Positions 1 to 36,455 of a stretch of 64,000 bases of DNA are shown one piece after another (positions within the stretch are counted from its first letter, which is position 1; every line of letters starts with the position of its first letter). Location of the stretch: assembly GCF_021347895.1 (NCBI RefSeq), contig NC_067116.1:32003639-32067638 (forward strand). The letters run 5' to 3'. Source of the stretch: Acanthochromis polyacanthus (taxonomy: Eukaryota > Chordata > Actinopteri > Pomacentridae). A model generated the notes under the pieces. It was not told the DNA's origin, did not search any database, and saw only the letters and a program-made list of their open reading frames with translations. The translations under genes and the position numbers were made by a program.

Positions 1-25084
<25,084 letters not shown>

Positions 25085-26705
25085 ACATTTAAAACTGTGC
25101 TCACGAAGAGGCAGAGCAGGAAGTGTTCTCTGCTGTTGAAAGAGCGATCAACTGTATTTGATTCATTCTCACTCTTTATTTAAAGCTGCAGTCCTTTGGC
25201 ATGTGTTCAAATAACATAATAATTAAAAGTAAATTTACACATTTGCTTGTGCCGTTAACCTGAAGAGTAATTAGTGTCTTCGGTGTCTTTATTGATCCAT
25301 GACTGATGCTCACTAATGCATTTTTCTATAAAGAATCAAAACTGTTGATGTTAAACAGTGTTAAACAATAACTATAAGCCAAATTATATAAATGTGAGTA
25401 TCCTATATTTTATTTAGAGATCATCATTAATCTAAAATTTGCTCTTGAAATACTGTTTGTACAAATGCTGATTCCATTACATTCTTAATTTCCTCTAATT
25501 CACTGTTTGTTGTGTTTATGTGCTGCTAGAATAATGAGATTTCAGTGGATTTATATTGAATTTCTATTTGGGAAAATATCCCTGTTTATTCCTAAGCATG
25601 GGGTATTTAATCTGCATTTGTTCTGCATTTATTTAATCTACAAAAATTCTCAAATAATTTCAAACATATACATGCACAGGATCAATTGTTTTGGATATAT
25701 ATTTAATTTTAGGGAAAATAATTTATTTACTAATTTTTTATATACATTTGTAAATGTTTTACTTTTATTTTTAATTTTACTTGTGGATCAGGAAACACAA
25801 AACTGTCACTACTCTTGAGATTCATACTTGTTCATATTAGTCTGCCTGACTTAAAAACATTAAAGATGCCTTGTGGAATTTTCTTCTGTTTACATTCAAC
25901 ATTTCTAACTGAGAACAGATTGTGTACATCCTTGAAGTCCTAAACCCGTTATTATTTACATCTCTGATGTCTTATTCACTGCCTTTGTTAGGGTTTTGCT
26001 AAACTTCTTTGGGAGCTAACGCTAACAACTCTCAGCAACTTCAACTGAAACTTCGTCATCCCTTGTGCTTTTGTACTTTGAGCACATCAGGGATCCATTT
26101 ATCGCAACATTTCCCCGTACTACTAACAGAGTTCAACAGCTCCATGAGGTATCTTTAAAATATACAGAGAACTCAAATTGTTCAAATTGATAATATCCAA
26201 TTAAACTTTTGTTGTTGAGAGACAGGGTTTTTTTCCCCCCATTTCCATACTCAGGGTGTAAAGTAGCTAAATATATACTTAAGTTATGTACTTAAGTATA
26301 TATTTAAAGAACTTGAAGTTTATTTGATTCTTTTCTTTTCACGATACTCGACAGCTCATAGGAAAAATAATAGAATTTGTACTTCACTATATTTATCTGA
26401 CAGCTTTACTTACTTTGAAAATAAGGATTTTTGCAAATAAAACATGAAGAATTAAAAAAATGCACTGTGTTGTTAACTATCAAAAGTAAACCTAAAAGGA
26501 TTTGCTAATCAGTCAATTATTCAACTGGGAAATTGTTCAGACCACCTTTTCAGAATTTTTACAAACCAGACAGTCAGTTAATACAGAAAATAACTCAATT
26601 ATTTGTTGCAGTTGGATACAAAATGGTTCAAAATTAGCTCCATGTCTAACAACAACAGTAAATTCCTGCTTTACCATAAATGCATGAGTCGTAGTATGTA
26701 ATATT

Positions 26706-26899
26706 TACTCCGCCAAACAACGTGGCAGTTATTTTACAATCGCATACATTGGTCCTTCTGTCTGTTATTCCATCTGTGTGCAACATTGCTCAAAAACGGA
26801 GCAACAGATTTGGATGAAATTTTCAGGGAATGTCAGAAATGATACAAGGACTAAGTGATTAGATTTCTGGCAATGCCATATGCGGGAATTGGCGGAGTA
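26706..26899. mobile_element. short MITE with TACTCCGCCAA ends
   Basis: The left end TACTCCGCCAA (26706-26716) and the right end TTGGCGGAGTA (26889-26899) are exact reverse complements. The interior is 172 bp, non-coding, with text such as GCAACAGATTTGGATGAAAT that recurs in fish repeats. TA at both ends may be part of the target site. Confidence 0.65.
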
Positions 26900-27889
26900 G
26901 TGTGCTCTCTGAATGCTTTTCTTGTTATTTGTGTAACAGTCACAGGGCATCATTTGCTGCATTTTTGTAAACTTTAAGCTACAAATATTAGACAATACTA
27001 GCTTTCTGTAGTAGCAGCTCGTTTAAATTCATAGCTAGCACTATTAGCTTGATGTACAAGTGCCTAACTATCTAGTTTTCTTAGCTAGTTTAGGCTTAGC
27101 TAGTGATATGGCAATATTTGTAAGTCAGTAATTAAATATCAATGATTATATAGTTAGAGAATAATCTCCCCAACTGTAACTCAAAACCCATCAATTATGA
27201 ATTAATTGCAAATAAGTTTTTTTTTTATAAAATCCAAATCATTTCTATAAGTGACGTATAAGTTATGTTGCAGTTTAAGGAAAAGAAAAGTCAAAATTTG
27301 TGAATTTTATGAAGATTCCAACTCTATATATGGTTCTCACAGTATTTGATATTCAAAATATTAAAGAAAAAACAAAAAACGGACACAACACGGTTTACGC
27401 TAACAGAGTATCCTTCAGTGAGATATTAGCGCTTTATTTAAGTAAAAAATGTGATTTAACTTCCTATACCATTGTTAGCTGCTTGTTTATTTAAACCCGA
27501 CATCTTATTGATTAATGTGTGCTAACTTTGCACAGAAGAGATAATTTTGGGACAGCACTTTTCAACAACCCCGCAGCTCCTTAAAAAATCTGCCAGACAA
27601 GTACAAACAGAAATTAGCCGTCTAGAACAGGAATTTTGTTAGCACTGCATTAGTGATGACAATCTGGGGATATTTGCTCTAATGCACTCTTGTTTGTTTA
27701 CATGTCTGAGGCTGACTTTCTGCAAAATTCAACAGCTAATAAAATGGTGGCACTGTCCTTTATAATAAAAGCGTCTATTTTTCTGTGGCTGCAGAAACTT
27801 TTTCTAGTTTGACTGAACCCTCACAGCAGTGAGAGAAATTATAGATTTACGATAGTGAGCACTTACACAAAGAAATGTTTTTGCTTCAG

Positions 27890-28580
27890 GGTTACAAGAT
27901 GCACAACAGACACAGTGGAGAAGATGAACAAAAGTGAGGGGCCGCTCCAATTAGCAGTTGGCAGTATATTAATGGGGGTAGTGGTGTCAAAGCTTCTCCA
28001 CAGATAGTGGCTTCATTCATGTCTACAGAATACCATTTGCATATCGATGATACAGAGGAGAGAAAGGGCCGATGTGTCTGACACACAGCTGTGAACTCCA
28101 GCGTATGAAAGAAATATTATCCCCCCTCAGCCAGTGGGTCTTCTCTCCACATCTGTCCGATGGCTATGTGACTGATTATTTTAGGCATTCCAATTCAAGA
28201 TGCCCCTAGGAGGCAAGACAGCAACAAGGGCCTCTGTTTCCTCTAAGCGTCCCCTCCTCCCCGCTCTTTTTTTCTTGCTCTCCTATAGGGCTTGGGGCCC
28301 TCTTTAGAACTTAACAGAACATTAACAAAAGATCATCTCTGAGACTTTAGTCATAAACTTCTCTATTAACAACACAGTCCATCTTCTATCTATCAGTGGG
28401 GGGGTGGGAGTTCATGGTGAAGCCACTCGGTGCACCGCTAGGCCTGGTTTCCATGGAGTCATACCCGGCGACTCGCTGCGACTGAGGCACGCCATTCTTC
28501 TTCCCGCTGCTAAAATGTGGCGCTTATTCTGACTCAGGCTATTGTGGAGCGCACAAGTGGCTCTCTGAGGAGAAGGGGAT
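27890..28580. promoter_or_regulatory. candidate regulatory block upstream of gpr17
   Basis: This stretch differs from its AT-rich surroundings in being compositionally balanced and non-repetitive. It contains an octamer ATTTGCAT at 28035-28042 beside ATCGAT, homeodomain-type TTAATGGG and CCAATTAG, and several SOX-type ACAAAAG/AACAA words. GPR17 of mammals is expressed in oligodendrocyte precursors under SOX10/OLIG2 control. The regulatory role here is inference only. Confidence 0.3.
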
Positions 28581-30439
28581 GGAGAGAGAAAGGGTGGGGT
28601 CAGGGTTCAAACGAAAGGCTCCCATCGGGACTCCCTTTCTGTTATCAAATTTGTTGAGACACAAAAAGCGCTACAGTCTCATTCCCAAGAACATCTTGAG
28701 GGAGAGAAGAGGGGGTCATAGGACGAAGTTCTTTGTGTCAGAGCGCCAGATCCTCCACACAACGGCGGACGAACTGCCTGTCTTCATTTTGCTTCACATC
28801 CCTGATCCTGCACTGACTGCTGACCACGTTGTCTTTGAGCAAACCTTTGTCCTTTTCTCCTCAGGAACTCTGGTAAGCCTTCTTTACATTGGATTATTTT
28901 ATTTATGGTAACTTGGAAGTCATGCATGTGGGTGCAAAGATGCACATAGCTGAGCAAATGATTGCATTCTCAGTAGAGCTATCAGGTTGTAGTTAAAATT
29001 TATCAGGCAAATTTCTTTTTTTAGTACTTTAGTGTTTTATACCTCTGAACAGCTTGGTATTTTGCCGATTTTTTTTTTTTTAAAGAAATAATGGCAATCT
29101 TTCATCAGCTTTTCAGGCTAAATGGCACAAATTTCTCATTTACTTTATCCCAGATTGCAAACATTACAGCTGTCAGTGTTTAGCCACAGGATGCTCAGCC
29201 TCCTCTTCACGCCTCCACAGATCTGCTTAACCAGATCACTGTGATCAAGGCGTATTTCAGAATTGTCTCTCTCCAGGATTATCCCTCAGATCTGTATTTA
29301 TGGAAGCTTTTCCATTCAGATGCTCTGCTCCTGGTTTGTTATCCTTGCTGGGGCTGCAACCAATCTTTCTTCAGGGCTCCTGAATACTTTGAGTCTGAGC
29401 CTTGGCTGAGAAATACCCATGTGGGTCCCACAAGGCTCAGTGAAAAGAGCCACGCTGCTACATGTGGCTGGTTTCAAATGGACTCAAAGTCTGGCCAGTG
29501 AGCTGGCGATGCAGAGATTGAACCCAGTTAGACAAAAAAGGACTTTGTTTTTATTGTGCAGTGTTATTTAATCTCATTTCAGGGCTTGGTGAGCTGTCTG
29601 CATGGTGCTTTTATGATCCTCCCTTCAGCTATAGAAACATCTGCTGGATGACAAGATCATTCCACATACACGCTATAATATTGGTGTTGGATCCACCACT
29701 GACACCATCATTAAAGTAAAAAAAAGAAGCCTGGCCTTGGATTAATTAATGTCAGACTTTGCTGTTCATGACCCAGCTAATGCTTGTGTTTAGATGTCAA
29801 GCTGAAGCAACAAAAAAGAACAGATAAATACAGAAAAAAAGGAGTGGACAGTTGTTGCTTGCCAGATTCGGACGGAAGAGTGGGTGGTCATCTTTAAGGT
29901 GTGTCTAAATACATGGAAACAATGTGCAATCCTGGGAAGACTGGAAAATATATTTGTCTGTATCATTCCTGGGAAAGCGAGACAATCAGTATTTGTATTC
30001 AAAGATAGATCTTTTTCAAAAAGTATTGGGCTCTTGCCAGGCATACAGTTATTTATCTTTTCAGAATTGTAATAATTACAATAATAGCATGACAGTATTG
30101 ACATGTCATAGTTTTTCCATTAAAATGGAATGGTATAAAAGTGATTTAGAACCACAAACCATGTCAATAATGTATGAAATAAATAATCCAAAACACCTTG
30201 AAGGAGTACTTGGAACAATTCATATCATCTTGATTCTGAATTTGAAATAGTTTCCCCAAAAACAGTGGTTTATCTGATGTATCCCAACAGGTCTTTCAGA
30301 TTGAACATGACATTTCTCATGTTAAAATGCACTTATTTGAACCTTGTAAAATTGGATCTAATTTTACGCTTATTTATGTAAAAGTTGATATTTTTAAAAT
30401 ATATTTCCATCCAGTTGAACTGTCAGTGTTTAGGTCTGT

Positions 30440-30900
30440 TGGTCAGAGCTATTTATTGATTAGTTGAAGTGATACAGTTTAACCTAAATCATTTTATTTT
30501 AGCTTTCAGTTCAGCTGTTAGCTAACATTGTCAACTGGTGATTGAAACTTTTCCAACAGTTTATCCAATTTTCATCCAGCATTTTAATTTGTTAATTTAC
30601 TGCTAGCTCATAAATTCAACTGTTAGCCATACTTTTAGCTATTAATTCTAAAGGTCTTAATTTCAGCTAGCTATTAAACTGTTTTTCCATTATGTTGAGC
30701 TAACGGTTTTAACTGTTAGCCACTTTAAGCTAAAAGTTTCAATTGTTTGTCCATACCATTATTTTAAGAGTTAGCCATCCAATCATTCAGTTTTTAACCA
30801 TTACTTATGAATTTTAATAATTGATTATTCCTTTTCACTGTTTGGTTTTATTGTTTATCCTTTACTTTTAGTTAACTGTTACATTTTCTTCTTAAACTTG
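30440..30900. repeat. degenerate AT-rich periodic sequence (second block)
   Basis: Same style as 7600-8560: repeated GTTAGCTAAC, TTTTAACTGTTAGCC, TTTAAGCTAAAAGTTT and CAGTTTATCC words at irregular spacing. Possibly the same ancestral satellite. No coding potential. Confidence 0.45.
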
Positions 30901-31934
30901 CTCAGTTTTGCTTAGTTTAGCACAAACAATGGACACAGGGGCAAGCCTGCCTACGAAATAGAAAATGAAAGCACCTGCTGGCACAACCTACCCACAACAT
31001 GTCATTTTTATTCCACAGTTTAAGCTCATACGAATGAATGAATTAAACAAATTAGATATAAAGTGATATTTAACTTGCATTAGCATGAATTAGAGGTGGA
31101 TTGTTACTCTGCTGAGCTAACTTATTGTTTGCTTAAATTTAGGATATAAACGTAGTATCAGTTTTCTCATATAACTAATATCAACAAAGCAAAAAAAATG
31201 CATTTACTAAAATCTCAAATTCATTTTATTCAAGTGATAAAAATAACAGCCATACATTCAGTCTTCATTGCTTCTGTGCTAGCATTAGTTTAAAATTCTC
31301 TGCAGGTACTATCTATGATTTTATTATTTATCATTCTGAGTTTAAAACTATGCTAGTTGCACAATGTTGTCTTGTCCACATATGTGTACCTTTGACAGCT
31401 ACAGCGTAATGTCATACATGCTTCATAGAGTTTGCCATTGAATGTAGAAGAAACAGTTGTTGCTGGTTAATCCGGCTGCAGGCTAGTTATTCTGCAGAGA
31501 GAAGATCTGAAGGCTGTCTGGCTTCCTGGGCTTTGTAGAGGAAGTCTAATTAGTACTTGTAGTGGTCAAAATGCAGGAATTACATCCTCTGAGGGCATTT
31601 GCACATTAACCAGGGACACTGATGTCCATTGTTACCTTGTGAAACTGGCACTGTGACAAAACTCTCCCTGACTGTTGTCTTGTATTAGGACAAGGGGTTG
31701 GGCTGACATGGTTTCCTGTCACTGGGGTAGTTTGCTGTCTGAATACTAACAATGAACTATGTTTTGTTGTTGTTGTTGTTGTTTTTAAAATGAAACATAC
31801 TTGATTTAAATGCAGGTCAGGAAGCAGACCTGATCTGTGCCCTGCAATGTAAAAATCCTTCCTGTTACTTGATTAAAATAAAATATTGCTTTTAAGATAA
31901 ATTTGTACCAATTTCTGTCTCTTCAGCTACCAAA

Positions 31935-32945
31935 ATGGAGTCAGCTACAGTGGAGCTGCTGTCTAACCAGACATCTGAGAGCTGTCCACCACTGGAGACA
32001 ACGATTGAGAATCAGGTGTTTGGATGGTTCTACATCGTGGTTTTCATCCTGGCGTTGAGCGGGAACAGCTTGGCTCTCTGGATCTTCTCTCAACAGCGTG
32101 GGACATCTTCTCCAGCTAATGTCTTCTTGATTCATCTGGCTGTGGCTGACTTATCGTATGTGATCATCCTCCCACTCAGAGCCATCTACCACTTCACTGG
32201 AGGCCACTGGCCTTTTGGCGAGGTGCCCTGCAGAGTGGTGGGCTTCTTATTCTATGTCAACATGTATGCCAGCCTGTACTTCCTGGCCTGTGTGGCGGGG
32301 GATCGCTACCTGGCTGTAGTTCATGCGGTGAGGTCACTGAAGGTCCGTCGCAGTCGTTACGCTCACATCATCAGCTTCTGTCTGTGGGTCCTGGTTACCG
32401 TCTCCATGGCGCCGCTGCTCGTCACCCATCAGACCGCAGAGATGGACAACATGACAGTGTGTATGCAGCTGTATAGAGAGAAGGCCTCACGCAAAGCACT
32501 GATCTCGCTGGCTGTGGCCTTCACGCCGCCTTTCCTCGCAACTCTGTCCTGTTACTTTCTCATCATCCACAGCCTGCATCGGGGCTCCAGACTGGAACCA
32601 GCCCTGAAGCTGAGGGCGCTGCGCACCATCGGCCTGGTCATGCTCATCTACGTGGTCTGTTTCCTGCCTTACCACATGAGCAGAGCCACCTTCATCCTGG
32701 GCTACAACCACCCTGACAACTCCTGCGAAACACGAAGAGGCCTGAGTCTGGCCAACCGCCTCACCTCCTCCCTCACTTGCCTGAACGGCGCCATGGACCC
32801 GCTGGTTTACCTGTTTGGCGCGGAGAAATTTCGCGGCACGCTGAGACGACTGTTCTGTAAAGATAAGGGAGGCATGTCTGGAGCCACCAGTGGAGAGTTG
32901 AAGGGAACACATGAGAGCTCCGTGAGCGCAAAGTCTGAGTTCTGA
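31935..32945 (+). CDS. gpr17: class A GPCR GPR17 (uracil nucleotide/cysteinyl-leukotriene-like receptor)
   Basis: Intact 336-residue rhodopsin-family receptor in one coding exon. Known mammalian GPR17 is a Gi-coupled plasma-membrane receptor acting as a brake on oligodendrocyte maturation; its ligands are debated. Visible features: an N-terminal glycosylation site (NQTS, residues 11-14), seven hydrophobic segments, TM1 with GNSLALW, TM2 with LAVADLS, the TM3 cysteine (CRVVGFLFYVNMYASLYFL region), a canonical DRY (human GPR17 has DRF), the ECL2 cysteine after a NMT sequon (TVCMQLYREKAS), TM6 with CFLPYH, and DPLVYLF in TM7 in place of NPxxY. The C-terminus ESSVSAKSEF closely matches the end of mammalian GPR17. 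The ATG has a good context (AAAATGG) and lies eight bases after a CAG acceptor at 31926. A P2Y/CysLT paralogue is unlikely given the C-terminus and the myo7b neighbour. Confidence 0.93.
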   Translation: MESATVELLSNQTSESCPPLETTIENQVFGWFYIVVFILALSGNSLALWIFSQQRGTSSPANVFLIHLAVADLSYVIILPLRAIYHFTGGHWPFGEVPCRVVGFLFYVNMYASLYFLACVAGDRYLAVVHAVRSLKVRRSRYAHIISFCLWVLVTVSMAPLLVTHQTAEMDNMTVCMQLYREKASRKALISLAVAFTPPFLATLSCYFLIIHSLHRGSRLEPALKLRALRTIGLVMLIYVVCFLPYHMSRATFILGYNHPDNSCETRRGLSLANRLTSSLTCLNGAMDPLVYLFGAEKFRGTLRRLFCKDKGGMSGATSGELKGTHESSVSAKSEF

Positions 32946-35900
32946 GGAAGAAGGATTCAAACTGGATCTACTATCTACTATCTGTGTGACTAAATGGCTT
33001 TCCAATACAACCAGCTTTGGTCTGACCATGTAATGACTGTTGCCTTTGCCTGAGTAAAAGCTCACTTTGAAATTAAGCCTTAGTTCCAGCATACACCCTA
33101 TTCACTGAACATCATTTATGTGAGCAAAGGAACATGTCTAAAATCCAACAAACTGTGTCGTCACACGGCTGCATGTTTAATCATTTAGAAAGAATGATGC
33201 TCATGGTTTAAAAATGACATGGTACTTAAGGACCAAATCAAAAATATTTAGCTATAACTATAGTGCTGTCATCAGACAACTAAGTGGAAGGTTTGAGGCT
33301 CCTTCCATGTTTTATTCACGCTTCTGAAATGCCACTGCCATCCCCATCACATTTTTAACATTGTGGGTTCTTACATTGTGGGTTCTTCCCATTCAAGGTC
33401 TTTATTAGTCTCTTTGGTTTCATGGAACCCACACCTGACCAAAATCTATTAAGTCTAATCTGATTGGATCTCAGGTTTGTTTGCCAATATGTTCAATTCT
33501 CAAGAGAACCCAAATCAACCGAAGTGGTATCATCTTTTTTCATTCAAACAGGTCATGTCATTGATGCGGCAGGTGGAAAAACAACTTCTTTTTAAATATA
33601 ACTTTGCCTGTTAAACATAAAGTAACTATTTAAGTGTCTCTGACTTAACATTATTTCACAATATTCTTATTATATTGCTGTTCTTTACCATTGCAGCTGC
33701 TCATCAGTTGATCTGATTCTTTGTTATTGTTCATTATCTGTTTAGAATGACTGCATTTCGATTGGGTCTAATTATTATAAAATTTATCTGACTAGCTGTG
33801 CTCACAGTCAATGAGTGCATGTCAGGTTTGGGTAGGATTTCCACTGTTCACATCCAGAAATGTTGACTTAATGTATCCTCACGGACAAAGTCTCCTTATC
33901 TGCCAAATTGCAAAAAAAGTTTGTCTAAAAAGCTCAGAGACTCAAATATAAAACTCTCAAACCTGAGCACATTTTAATGCTGGGCAGCTACTACTGGTTC
34001 TAGGTGCAACCTGCTGCCATCAACAGTCTTCATCCTAAGAAAAGGTTTCTTGGTCTAAAAAATAACAACAATCTTGTTTGAGATAAAGGAAATTGCTCAT
34101 GCAGCAATATATTTAAACTGCCTTTACTGTTTGCTGGGGAGGGGAGGTGTGTCAAACACCAAAAGACTGAGCAAACATGTACATAGTCAACTTGTAATAT
34201 ATTTTTCCTATTGCTGTTTTGTATTATAAGCCAAATATGATGAAAACTCATTAGTTATTATGAGTTTTATTGCTTTTTTTTCCCAATCTAAGGTGCATTT
34301 ACCATTGCTAGCAGCATTGCTTTGTCATCCAGTATAAAATATTTGCCATAAAATGACAGATATACTGTATGTAATTCTTAAAGAAACTGCGTACATTTGG
34401 TTCCATCATCATCAAGTGAAAGATTTTTTTATGGCCTACTACATGCAAAAAGTGTGCTTAGCACAAATTAGCACATGCTAGCATGCTAATATCACAAATG
34501 AAGTTGCTAAATATGCTCATGTTATACCTGTGAAACGTCAGTGTGTTGGCGGCATTGCATGTTAGCATACTGATATTAGCATTTAGCTTATGTGCGCAAT
34601 GGAGCTGCGAGCGAAACTCTAGACTCCTGAGTTATATTTAAAGTCACACCTATTTGCTTTATATAATATTTTACTGCATTTACTGCATTTTTACTCTGGT
34701 GTTTGAATTCTGATTGTACAAATGTATCCATTTTATATAATGCCCTCAATTATTCCACAAAGTTGTATTGTTCATAGCATGTACACTACTTTCTGCTAAA
34801 AATCCCACATGATGGTAGAACACTTTTATAGATGTACAAATGACCGTTGTGCACTTCTACAGCTTACAGTGTTGAGGCAAAATGATGCTGAGTGGTAAAT
34901 GTCCAAAATCTCAGACACCGATGAGCCGCACCATTAAAACCTCTGACAGGTGAAGTGAATATCGTTGGTTATGTCATTATCATGGCACCTGTCCATGGTT
35001 GGATGTATGAGGCAGCAAGTGAACAGTCAGTTTTTGAAGATGATGTGGTGGAAGCAGCGAAAATGAGGAGCTCATTTGGAGGCATGAGGGAGACCTGCAC
35101 TAACTACAAGGTGGTTTTAATCTTGTGGCTGATCAGTGTATACAGGGATTCATGAATAAGTGAATGAGGACATAGCAATGACCTTTTAAAAAAAACTCCA
35201 GTTCATCAGTATTATGTTTACTTTGCTTGTGCTTGACAATTCTCATTGTAAATACTATATATTCTTCATTATCCAGCTTCTTAGTTCTTCTATGTATTTA
35301 TATTGGACTACTGCATGACAAGCTCTTAACCATTGTTCTATTTTACTGGGAGTCAGTTTGACTAAATTGAAAAAAGCTTGTTCAAGTTCAACTTGTAAGT
35401 AACTGTTGCGTAATTCTCTTCAGTGAAAATGCTCCTTCTGCTCATTAAAACTGTACAAACGCTCCACCAGATTATATGACAACGACGGGCTCACATTTTG
35501 TTCCTTGTTTTCATTGATAACATTTGCTTGTCATTTCTGGTACATAAAAACTACATTAATTCGACATTTTAGTCGCGAAAGCAAAAGTATGATTTCACAT
35601 CCTCCATGTCTGGGTCTTTGCCTCGCTAATCGTGAAAGTGGTAGAACTATTTCGAGCGCCGAGACAGAAACCTCCAAGGCTGCACTGACTTGTCACCGTG
35701 CAGTTCTCTTTTCGCATCATGTGACCATGTTGTGGTTTGTGAGCGGCTTATTTTTCTCCTCTTATTTCTGCAAGACTTCCTGTCCATCACATGAACATGG
35801 CAACCTATTCTAAAGTTGTTTCCTGAATGTATATATTTCAGAAACCACCCAAGCTCCCCTGATTCATATGAGAAGTATGAAAGTGTGTCAGTTACACTCA

Positions 35901-36455
35901 GGCCGGAGAGGGTGAATTTGAGTGCCTGTTTTGATGGTTTGAACATTAAAAAGGATATGAAAACCGAATGAAGCCTCCTGTATTGATAATTATCATTCAG
36001 CTCTTTCACTGTAACCAATACGAATCATCATGTTAGTTCCCCTTTCTCTTCTTTCAGCTCAGGTTTTTTTTACATAAACTGTCGTCTGAACAGCTCACAA
36101 GCAAGAGAAACTAAAGAGCTCAATATGTTGGTTAATCTTTACAGTAGTCTTACAAAGATTAAAGTCTGCATTTCCATTTTACAGCTGTGTGGATCTGTCA
36201 CAGAGCAGCCAAGTGGAGGCCCTCCTCTCTGTAACTTCTCAAATGAGGAAGTTCACAGTCGAGCTAGTAGCAGCTTCCTTTTACAGCTTGTACACGCAGG
36301 GGATGAACAAGTGAAAGAAAGGACTCAAAAGTACGCATAGTGAGAAGATGAAAATAGCCACAAAGAAAAACTGAGTCTACGGAGGTTTGCTGCAATTTCT
36401 TTTTTAAAGACCAGATGCAAAACTCTTGAGCTCAGGCTCTTGGGTGAGAAACAGG
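32946..36455. other. intergenic region gpr17-inpp5d
   Basis: Presumed gpr17 3' UTR, then AT-rich spacer. The open frames here (for example 34955-35155 and 35505-35813) lack family resemblance, splice structure and composition typical of genes, and I do not call them. The last 400 bases before inpp5d contain ETS-like motifs listed separately. Confidence 0.5.
36245..36282. promoter_or_regulatory. putative ETS/PU.1-type sites upstream of inpp5d
   Basis: GAGGAAGT at 36245-36252 and, on the opposite strand, AAAGGAAG (CTTCCTTT at 36272-36280) lie about 180-210 bases before the inpp5d ATG. Both match the purine-rich ETS core used by PU.1. INPP5D in mammals is a blood-cell gene, so such sites are expected, but short motifs are weak evidence. 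Confidence 0.3.

Larger units (their letters stand above)
25085..31934. other. intergenic region myo7b-gpr17
   Basis: The 3' side of myo7b is AT-rich; ATTAAA at 25859 is a possible distal polyadenylation signal. Elements: a MITE at 26706-26899, a GC-balanced non-repetitive block at 27890-28890, a degenerate repeat at 30440-30900 and a short (GTT)n near 31765. Just before gpr17, CTCTTCAG at 31919-31926 forms a plausible acceptor, so gpr17 probably has an untranslated upstream exon. A donor-like GTAAGC at 28873 could close such an exon, but this is a guess. Confidence 0.5.

Noticed and set aside
28579..28911. 110-residue open frame upstream of gpr17
   Set aside because: No family resemblance and no splice partner that makes sense; more likely untranslated exon or regulatory DNA.
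32487..33092. 201-residue frame antisense to gpr17
   Set aside because: Shadow of the GPCR coding strand; no independent evidence.
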